Positions 55,402 to 62,486 of a stretch of 64,000 bases of DNA are shown here, piece by piece. The position numbers and the translations under genes are program-made. The stretch lies in NCBI GenBank assembly GCA_003021085.1, contig PXRE01000029.1, forward strand, positions 1 through 64,000, read 5' to 3'. Each line of letters begins with the position of its first letter. Position 1 is the first letter of the stretch. The stretch comes from Halobacteriales archaeon QS_1_68_20 (GTDB lineage Archaea; Halobacteriota; Halobacteria; Halobacteriales; PXRE01). Below the pieces are notes generated by a model. That model was not told the DNA's origin and ran no database searches. It was given only the letters and a program-made list of their open reading frames with translations.

Positions 55402-55548
55402 GAGTCGTGCCTCCCGGTGGAACCGACTACGGAAGCGCAGTTACTGGCGATGAGTGTTCGTTGATGATAAGCGATGCGGTTCGGTCACACGGAGGGAACG
55501 CCTGTGCCGCCGCTGGCCGGGTAAAAAACGTGAAAACGGGGACGCGAC

Positions 55549-57162
55549 TTACTCGTCGAGCGAGACGTTGTTGTGGTCGCTGACCAGGTGGAACTGGTCC
55601 GTCGGGTGCGCGGCGAAGTCGCTGACGTTGCTCCGGACGCCGAAGCTGTTCTTGAGGCTATAGGCCGGGATGTGCGGCTTGCCCTCCATCACGAGGTTGG
55701 TGCCCTCGATGTACAGCTGGCGCCGTTCGTCGAAGTCGTCGCTCGACCGGGCCTCGATAAACTTCTCGGAGGCCTGGACGCCCTTGTCGCTGTTCTCGCC
55801 CCAGTAGGTACCGTTGGTGATGGCCAGCGTGTCCTCGGCGCGGGACAGCAGGAAGTACGCGAACGAGTCGGGGTCCGGCACGCCGGACCAGCCTAGCGTG
55901 TACATGTTGTAGTCGTCGGCGTTACCAGTGATGTACTGGCTGAGGAAGGCACCCCAGTCCAGGCGCTGGACCTCCGTGTTGGAGAAGCCGGCTTCCTGGA
56001 GACCGTTGGAGACGGTCACGCCGATCTGTTCGCGCTTGTCGTCCGGCGGGACGATGATCCGCCAGTCGTAGTCCATCGAGACGCCGGCCTCGTCGAACAG
56101 CTGCTTGGCCTTGTCGATGTCCTTCTCGTTGTGGTGGGACTTCCACTCGTCGATGGGGAAGTCCCACTCGTCGATGAGGACCTGCGGGTACGGGCTGTAC
56201 TGGCGGACGCCGGTCGGCTCGACGAAGTTCGAGACCGCCTGGTCCATGTCGAAGACGTGGTCGATGGCCTGCCGGACCGTCGGGTCCGTCGTCGGCCCGT
56301 CGTTGCAGTTGAACGCGAGGTAGAAGTACCCGACGCCAGCGACCTGCTGGATCGAGGCGTCGTCCATGCCCTCGACCTCGCTCCAGAGGTCCGGCGGGAT
56401 GCCCTTGATGACGTCGTTGTCGCCGTTCTGGAGGGTGGTGATCCGGGTAGTACCCTCCTCGACCGGCGTGAACTCGACGGTCTGCAGGTTGGGCTGAGTG
56501 TCGCCCCAGTAGTCGTCCCAGCGCTCGATCTCGACGAACTCGCCCTCGGTCCAGTCGACGAACTCGAACGGCCCGGAGCCGATCGGGTTCTCGGTGTTGA
56601 ACGCCTCCTTGTCGTCGGTACGGGCCGCCTTCGGGACGATGTTCCGGTGCAGCGTGTACGTGAACGGCGCGTACGCGTACTCGAGGTTGAACTGCACCGT
56701 CTGCTCGTCGACGACGTCGATGGAGTTGATCATCGACACCTCGTTGGCGTTGTCCGTCTCCTCCTCGAGCGGCGCCATGAACGAGTGCTTGACGTCTTCG
56801 GCGGTGACGGGCTCGCCGTTGTGGAACTCGGCGTCGCCATCGATCTCGACGACGTACTCGTCCTGGGCGTCGTTGACCTCGGGCATGTCCGTCGCCAGCG
56901 CGGGGACGTGGCCCGTGGTGTCGTCGTACTCGTACAGGCCGTGGTAGACGTACTGACAGATCTCCGCCGACGGGACGTCGTTCAGGACGACGGGGTCGAA
57001 CTCGATCGGACTCTTCTCCTGTGCAAAGTTCAGCGTGCCGCCTTCGCTTCCGCCGAACTGGTCGATACAGCCGGCCATCGACGCGGCGCTGACGCCTGCG
57101 ATACCCTTCATCAACCGCCGCCGGTTGATCTCCGTGAGTTTCTCGAACTTGTCTTTGGTCAT
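55549..57162 (-). CDS. dppA: peptide ABC transporter substrate-binding lipoprotein (DppA/OppA-like, SBP family 5)
   Basis: 537 aa from ATG 57162. A Tat signal with lipobox (RRRLMKGIAGVSAASMAGC) would place it as a lipid-anchored extracellular protein. SBP-5 motifs: YVYHGLYEYDD, VTAEDVKHSFMAPLEEET, NPIGSGPFEFVDW. It captures peptides and passes them to DppBC. First gene of the operon in transcription order; a TTTTTAATTA stretch about 75 nt upstream on the minus strand may be its promoter. Confidence 0.92.
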   Translation of the reverse strand: MTKDKFEKLTEINRRRLMKGIAGVSAASMAGCIDQFGGSEGGTLNFAQEKSPIEFDPVVLNDVPSAEICQYVYHGLYEYDDTTGHVPALATDMPEVNDAQDEYVVEIDGDAEFHNGEPVTAEDVKHSFMAPLEEETDNANEVSMINSIDVVDEQTVQFNLEYAYAPFTYTLHRNIVPKAARTDDKEAFNTENPIGSGPFEFVDWTEGEFVEIERWDDYWGDTQPNLQTVEFTPVEEGTTRITTLQNGDNDVIKGIPPDLWSEVEGMDDASIQQVAGVGYFYLAFNCNDGPTTDPTVRQAIDHVFDMDQAVSNFVEPTGVRQYSPYPQVLIDEWDFPIDEWKSHHNEKDIDKAKQLFDEAGVSMDYDWRIIVPPDDKREQIGVTVSNGLQEAGFSNTEVQRLDWGAFLSQYITGNADDYNMYTLGWSGVPDPDSFAYFLLSRAEDTLAITNGTYWGENSDKGVQASEKFIEARSSDDFDERRQLYIEGTNLVMEGKPHIPAYSLKNSFGVRSNVSDFAAHPTDQFHLVSDHNNVSLDE

Positions 57163-57517
57163 GGTGGAACCCCCGATGGGCTGTGCGGATCGCGGCGTTG
57201 ACTCCGCGAATCGTGTGGCTCTTATGAAGGGGTAATTAAAAAGTTGGCGATAATTTGCCCCGGCGTCGTTCGTGGACGAACGGCGCCCGACCGCAAGAAG
57301 GCGGCCGGGCCGTTCCGTGAGGTCGGTCCGACGCCAGCGGACGGGAGTCGGCCACCGGACCGGGCGGCGGGGACCCGCTTCGAGGCGTTGCCCGGAACGA
57401 CAGCCTTTTTTGCCGCGATGGGGTACGGGACGGTGCATGGTCGCACAGACGATGGATCGCGTTCCGCAACGGACGTAGCGCCATTCTGAGTACAGTTCGT
57501 CGCCGAGGTGGTCGACG
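57163..57517. other. divergent promoter gap between dppA and the DUF7388-like gene
   Basis: About 355 nt. The dppA-proximal part has AATTAAAAAG (57232-57243), probably its TATA. The rest is GC-rich with a T-run (GCCTTTTTTGCC at 57404-57415). I see no ORF that looks translated and none of the repeat motifs found elsewhere. Confidence 0.4.
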
Positions 57518-58300
57518 GTGCTGACCAGCGACGGCGCCGTCGTGGAGACAGGCCTGGACGCCGCCGCGCTGAAGCCGACGGAGTGTGACCTCTCGCGCGC
57601 CCGGGAGTTGCTGTTCGACCGACTCGTCCTCGACTGGGAAGGCCCAGAGAACCTGCCCGACGAGGAGATGCTGGCTGACCTGGCCGCCACCGCCGACGTG
57701 CGAGTCACCACGCCCGTCCGGGCCGACGGGTTCGACCCGCTGGGTGACGAGGGCCTCCTCGAACGGCTTCCCGACGACGTGGGCAAGGTCGTCGTGGCGG
57801 GTCACCCCGCCTACCTGACCGAGCAGGAGCGGTCCCGGGCCGTCGCGCCGCGACTGGGCGCGGCCGCCCGCCGGGACCCCGACGCCTGGGTCGGGTCCGA
57901 GAGCGTCGAGCGAATCGCCCTGGCGACGGGCAACGCGCAGTTCGAGTTGCTGTCGCCGGGGACCGAACAGGAGTGTCGGGCGCTCCGGGGCGCCGGGTTC
58001 GACGGCGACCTGGCGGTGTACGCACCGACGGTGCTGACGGCCGACGACGACGCCCGCCTCGACGCCGTCGGTGGCTACGTCGCCCGCCGCGGTCGCGTCG
58101 CGCGGGCGCTCCCGGACGACGCCGCCACCGACGCCACCGCCGAGGGTCGGGCCCGCGAGGTCCTGTTGAAGGCGAGCGCGGACTACGCGCTCGTCGGCAC
58201 TGCCGCGGACGTCAGAGAGCGGGTCCGCGCCCTGAAGGACGCCGGCGCCGACTACGTCGTCGGCTACCCCGCCCGCGGCGTCGAGGAGTTCCTGGACTGA
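57518..58300 (+). CDS. haloarchaeal DUF7388-like protein
   Basis: 260 aa from GTG 57518. Alternating alpha/beta (TIM-barrel-like) pattern, with LKPTECDLSRARELLFDR and VTTPVRADGFDPLGD in the first half and AGADYVVGYPARGVEEFLD at the end. I recall the family as DUF7388; it resembles luciferase-like/F420 barrels only faintly. Function unknown. Followed after 59 nt by a creatininase gene. Confidence 0.65.
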   Translation: MLTSDGAVVETGLDAAALKPTECDLSRARELLFDRLVLDWEGPENLPDEEMLADLAATADVRVTTPVRADGFDPLGDEGLLERLPDDVGKVVVAGHPAYLTEQERSRAVAPRLGAAARRDPDAWVGSESVERIALATGNAQFELLSPGTEQECRALRGAGFDGDLAVYAPTVLTADDDARLDAVGGYVARRGRVARALPDDAATDATAEGRAREVLLKASADYALVGTAADVRERVRALKDAGADYVVGYPARGVEEFLD

Positions 58301-58359
58301 CCGCCGGGCCGTTCGCCGGAACCACCGTTTTGACGTGCCGGCCGCCGCAGTAGTCGGAC

Positions 58360-59118
58360 ATGCACCTGGCCGAACACACGACCACCACGGCGGCCGACGC
58401 GCTCGCGGACGCCGAGGTCGTGCTCTTCCCGACCGGCAGCACCGAACAGCACGGCCCGGCGCTCCCGCTGGGCATGGACCACGTGGCCGCCCGGGCGCTG
58501 GCCCGCTCGGTGGACCGGGAGGACGCCGTCGTCCTGCCGACGCTCCCCGTCGGCGTCTCCGAGCACCACCGCCAGTTCCACGGCACCCTGTGGGTGACCG
58601 ACCGGACGTTCGAGCGGTTCGTCCGCGAGACGCTCTCGTCGGTCGCCAGCCACGGCGTCCGCAAGGCCGTCGTCGTCAACGGCCACGGCGGCAACGACGC
58701 GGCCATCCGCCGGGCCGCCCGGTCGCTCCGGCAGGACGGCACCGCCTTCGCCGCCCCCTGGAACTGGTGGGAGAGCGTCGACGACCTCACCGAGGAGTTG
58801 TTCGAGGAGGGCGGCGGGCACGCCGACGCCGCCGAGACCAGCGTCCTCTGGCACGTCGCGGGGGACCTGGTCCGGGAGGACGCACTGGAGGAGGCCGCGG
58901 CCGGCGCCAGTGATTCCTGGGGGAAGCGCGTCCACGGCGCCAGCGTCGGGGTCGACACGCTGGACGTCTCGGAATCCGGCGCCGTCGGCGACCCGACCCA
59001 GGCGTCCCCGGAGGCCGGCCAACGCCTCTTCGAACGGGCGAGTGCGGAACTGGACGCGCTGGTCGACTGGCTGGCCGACCGGGAGTTCGAGACGCTGTTG
59101 CCGCCGGAGCACGAATGA
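58360..59118 (+). CDS. creatininase-family amidohydrolase
   Basis: 252 aa. Metal-binding motifs of the family are present: PTGSTEQHGPALPLGMD, GVSEHHRQFHGTLW, VVNGHGGNDAAIRRA and a Glu in HADAAETSV. Family members include creatininase and enzymes acting on formamido-pyrimidine intermediates or mycofactocin peptides, so the name is only a family label. Overlaps the next gene by 4 nt (ATGA). Confidence 0.87.
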   Translation: MHLAEHTTTTAADALADAEVVLFPTGSTEQHGPALPLGMDHVAARALARSVDREDAVVLPTLPVGVSEHHRQFHGTLWVTDRTFERFVRETLSSVASHGVRKAVVVNGHGGNDAAIRRAARSLRQDGTAFAAPWNWWESVDDLTEELFEEGGGHADAAETSVLWHVAGDLVREDALEEAAAGASDSWGKRVHGASVGVDTLDVSESGAVGDPTQASPEAGQRLFERASAELDALVDWLADREFETLLPPEHE

Positions 59119-60299
59119 GCGGCGAAGCGACGAACGTCGCCGTCGTCGGCGGCGGTGCCGTCGGCGTCACCGCGGCCCACGACCTGGCCCGCGAGGGGGT
59201 CGACGTCACCCTCTACGAGCGCGACGAGGTGGCGGGCGGCGCGAGCGGCCGGGCCGCGGGCGTGCTTTACGACGCCTACGGCGACCGCCGGGACGCCGAC
59301 GTCGGCCGCCGCGCGCTGGAGCGCTTCCGCGAGATCTCCGGCGAGGGCGGGTTCGAGTTCACGCCGTGTCCGTACGTCTGGGTGGCCCGCGAGGGCGACG
59401 ACAAGCGCGCCGCGGCCATCCGCGAGCAGGTGCCCCGGATGGCCGGGCACGGCGTCGACGCCGAACTGGTCGACCGCGACGGACTCGGGGAGCGGTTCCC
59501 CGCACTCCGGACCGACGACGTCGCCGTCGCCGGCGTCGCGGCCGGTGCCGGCCACGCCGACCCGGGGAGCTACGTCCGGGCGATGGCCGAGCGCGCCCGG
59601 GCGGCCGGCGTTGATGTCCGGACCGGGGTCCTCGCCCGGGTTCGCACGGGACCGCCGATGGTAATCGCGACCAGCGCGCACGCGTTTGAAAATAACCAGC
59701 CGAGAGACGAGGGGGCCGCGGGGGACGGCGGTTCGTCGGTCACCGAGTACGACGCCGTGCTGGTCGCCGCGGGCGCCCACACCGCAGAGGTGCTGGCAGA
59801 CGCCGGCCACGAGGTGCCGCTGAAACCCTACCGCGTGCAGGCGCTGACCGGCGGCCCCGCCTACGACGGGCCGATGTGCTACGACGCGACCGGCGGGTTC
59901 TACCTCCGGCCCCACCCCGCCGGGGTACTGGCAGGCGACGGAACCGAACCGGTCGAGGTCGACCCCGACGACTGGGACCGGCAGGGCGACGGCTGGTTCG
60001 TCCGCGAGGTCAGCGACGCGGTGGCCCACCGCACCGGGGTCGAGGTGGACGTCGACCGCGCCTGGGCCGGCCTCTGCGTGGCGACGCCGGACCGGGACCC
60101 GTTGCTCGGCGAACTGGCCGACGGCCTCTACGTCGCGTCGGGGTGGCAGGGCCAAGGGTTCATGCGCTCGCCCGCGCTCGGCGAGGCCATAGCCGAGGAG
60201 ATGCTGGGCGGCGACGGAATCAAAGGGTTCGATCCAACCCGGTTCGACGGCGACGAGGAGTTCGACATCGTCGAGGGGATGGCTATCGAAGAGAGGTGA
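59115..60299 (+). CDS. FAD-dependent amine/amino-acid oxidoreductase (DAO family)
   Basis: 394 aa. N-terminal FAD fold VAVVGGGAVGVTAAHDL and the ribose-binding YERDEVAGGASGRAAG. C-terminal GLYVASGWQGQGFMRSP. Resembles glycine/sarcosine oxidases or dehydrogenases. A Ser/Asp/Gly-rich segment (about 178-212) interrupts the middle of the domain and is unusual. Coupled to the creatininase gene by a 4-nt overlap. Confidence 0.85.
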   Translation: MSGEATNVAVVGGGAVGVTAAHDLAREGVDVTLYERDEVAGGASGRAAGVLYDAYGDRRDADVGRRALERFREISGEGGFEFTPCPYVWVAREGDDKRAAAIREQVPRMAGHGVDAELVDRDGLGERFPALRTDDVAVAGVAAGAGHADPGSYVRAMAERARAAGVDVRTGVLARVRTGPPMVIATSAHAFENNQPRDEGAAGDGGSSVTEYDAVLVAAGAHTAEVLADAGHEVPLKPYRVQALTGGPAYDGPMCYDATGGFYLRPHPAGVLAGDGTEPVEVDPDDWDRQGDGWFVREVSDAVAHRTGVEVDVDRAWAGLCVATPDRDPLLGELADGLYVASGWQGQGFMRSPALGEAIAEEMLGGDGIKGFDPTRFDGDEEFDIVEGMAIEER

Positions 60300-61065
60300 A
60301 TCGTCGGCGGTCAGTTCGGTCGCGCCCTGGTACGGCTCAACGGGCCACAACACGTCGACAGCCCCCGGACCGCTTCGGTCCCGGGCCTCGCTGCGCTCCT
60401 CGTGCGCTCCTTCGTTGCGCTCAGTCGCTGCTGCGGTGCTTACGTCGTCCGGGTTCCCGAAGCGGTCGGGCCCCTTTCAGTCCCGCCCGACACTCGTCGC
60501 AACCGCCTGCCTCCCCAGCCGACTCGTTCGTTCGCGTCAGGGGCGCTCACTCGCGAGGGACGAGTCACGGAAGGAGCGCTCGGAGAGCGCGACCGAGTAA
60601 CGCAATCGGCTGGGGAGGCGTGTGGGTGCGGCTTGCGGGGTGGGACTGGAAGGGGCCGCGCGGTGGACGACGGCGGGCGACGTCCCCGCGAGCACCGCGA
60701 GCGGGGGCCAGCGGGTTCTTCGCGAGGTACCGAGCGAAGGCCGGCGAGAGCGACGCTCTCGCCAGGCGCAGCCCGCGCAGCGAAGCGAGCAGGACCGTCT
60801 CGCACGGTAAGCACCGGAAGGCGCGAAGCGACTGCGGAGCGCAGCGAGTCCCCCGAGGCCAGCGCGCGGGGGCGTTTGGCTGTTGCCGGCCAAGCTGCCG
60901 TCGACAGAGCGCGCGCGGGCTTTCCCCGTGTTGCTGGCCAGACGACCGTCTACGAAGAGCGCGCGGAGCCGTCCTCCCCGTTACCGTCCAGCACCCACCA
61001 ACCACGAGTATCGAACGAGTACGAACTTCCGACACGGTTTTGCCGTCACGCTTCGAGCGGCCGGT
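60300..61065. repeat. non-coding repeat region E (766 nt)
   Basis: No gene. It contains CGGGCCCCTTTCAGTCCC (60467-60484), inverted 13-bp arms CCTCCCCAGCCGA / TCGGCTGGGGAGG (60510-60522, 60606-60618), a plus-strand GGGACTGGAAGGGGCCGCGCG (60642-60662), and about 48-nt tandem units starting at 60860, 60907 and 60957. Repeats are the same families as regions A-D. Confidence 0.65.
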
Positions 61066-61839
61066 ATGAGCGCGACGCTGGGGCGGCTCACTGACGGCGA
61101 CGGCCTGCCGCCGCGGGAGGGGTTGCCGCGGTACGTGGCGCCGATGCCGGCGTGGCTGGAGAACCTCGGCCTCCGGTTCGCGTGGGTCGTCGTCGTCGTC
61201 AACCTCCTCGGGACGGCGTTCGGGTTCTGGTACTACGGCCTGCACCCGTTCGAGGCCGGCGGACCGATCACCGGCCAGCTCGCCGTCGAACCCGTCGTCG
61301 CCTGGTCGTTCGTCCCCGACAGTCCGCTGGCGACGCTGTTTTTCGCGCTGGCGCTGGCCGCCTGGAAGCGCGGCCACCAGCGCGAGTGGTTGACGGCGCT
61401 GGCGTTCTTCGGGTGCATCAAGACCGGCTTCTGGACGCCGTACGTCCTGCTGGCGTTCAAGTCGGACTTCTCGTACCTCCACCCCGCGATGTACAACTTC
61501 CTGTTCTGGAGCCACCTGGCGATGGTACTGCAGGCGCTCGTGTTACACCGCATCGCGGACTTCTCGGTGGCCGGCGTCGCCGTCGGCGTGCTGTGGCACG
61601 GGACGAACGACCTCGTCGACTACTTCGTGCCGGTCACCGGGACGCCACACCACACGTTCGTCCCGGCGGAGGAGTTCGTCGACGGGGCCCCGCTCCACGG
61701 CGCGGGCGAGGCGGTCCTGCTGGGTGCCGGACCACACGAACTGGCGGCCGCGGGCGCCGTCTCGCTGACCGTGCTGGCGACGTTCCTCGCCCTCTCGACG
61801 CGGGTCGAGAAACTGAAACGCCGGGAACGTAGCCGGTAG
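61066..61839 (+). CDS. DUF1405-family membrane protein
   Basis: 257 aa from ATG 61066. Six to seven hydrophobic helices (VVVVVNLLGTAFGFWYYGLH; SFVPDSPLATLFFALALAAW; VLATFLALSTRV). WYYGLHPFEAGGPITG and HPAMYNFLFWSHLAMVLQA are the family's conserved parts. Function unknown. It follows repeat region E. Confidence 0.87.
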   Translation: MSATLGRLTDGDGLPPREGLPRYVAPMPAWLENLGLRFAWVVVVVNLLGTAFGFWYYGLHPFEAGGPITGQLAVEPVVAWSFVPDSPLATLFFALALAAWKRGHQREWLTALAFFGCIKTGFWTPYVLLAFKSDFSYLHPAMYNFLFWSHLAMVLQALVLHRIADFSVAGVAVGVLWHGTNDLVDYFVPVTGTPHHTFVPAEEFVDGAPLHGAGEAVLLGAGPHELAAAGAVSLTVLATFLALSTRVEKLKRRERSR

Positions 61840-61898
61840 CCGTCCGCGCACGAACCCGCAAGTAGCCCAATGCGCGTGGCGGTCGTACGTTCGAGTCC

Positions 61899-62486
61899 AT
61901 GGCTTCCGTACTGACCCACGCGCCGATGGCCCTCCTCCGGTACGCGCTGTCCGGCGAGGACGGACTCGCGGCGGTCGCCGACCGACTCCACGAGGCGGCC
62001 CACGACCGCCCGGGCGACAAGTTCGGCAAAGGGGAAGCGGTGTACCTGCCGCAGTCGCCGTTCCCGTCGCTTATGTGGCGGCCGAAGTGCGAGCGCTGCC
62101 GGTTCTACGAGGACGGGTCCCCCGGCGAACCCGCGACGTGTTACATCGTCGGCCGCGAGGGCGACCGCTGGGGCGGCGAGGCCATCCACCCCCGCGGGTG
62201 GTGCGCCTACTACCTGCCCGCGGAGGGGGAACCGGCGTTCGAGTGGTTCCGCGAGCGCCTGAACCCGACGGGGGCGTCCACGGTCCGCGGGGAGTACCGC
62301 CCGCCGCTGGCCGAGCGCGGAATCCCATCTACGCCCCAGCGCGAGCGACAGGTGCCGGTCACCGCCGAGGGCCACGCCGAGGAAGTCGACGGCGGGCAGG
62401 TGCAAGCGGAGGCCGACGACCGGATGCAGGCGGAGGCCGACGACGACCGTACTACCGGAACAGAGGGCGACGATGGCGAGGCGTAG
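61899..62486 (+). CDS. HiPIP-like four-cysteine protein
   Basis: 195 aa from ATG 61899. A helical N-terminal part precedes a compact Cys domain with C64, C67, C81 and C102 (CERCRFY, then TCYIV, then GWCAYYLP). This C-x2-C-x13-C-x20-C pattern ending in GWC resembles high-potential iron-sulfur proteins. The C-terminus is an acidic low-complexity tail with repeated AEADDR. It is homologous to the N-terminal domain of the next gene, which overlaps it by 14 nt. Suggested role: small electron carrier. No signal peptide is seen. Confidence 0.6.
   Translation: MASVLTHAPMALLRYALSGEDGLAAVADRLHEAAHDRPGDKFGKGEAVYLPQSPFPSLMWRPKCERCRFYEDGSPGEPATCYIVGREGDRWGGEAIHPRGWCAYYLPAEGEPAFEWFRERLNPTGASTVRGEYRPPLAERGIPSTPQRERQVPVTAEGHAEEVDGGQVQAEADDRMQAEADDDRTTGTEGDDGEA

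Noticed and set aside
60402-61094. A 230-aa ORF upstream of the DUF1405 gene
   Set aside because: It runs through repeat region E, is rich in Arg/Ala/Gly from GC-rich repeats, and lacks coding bias.
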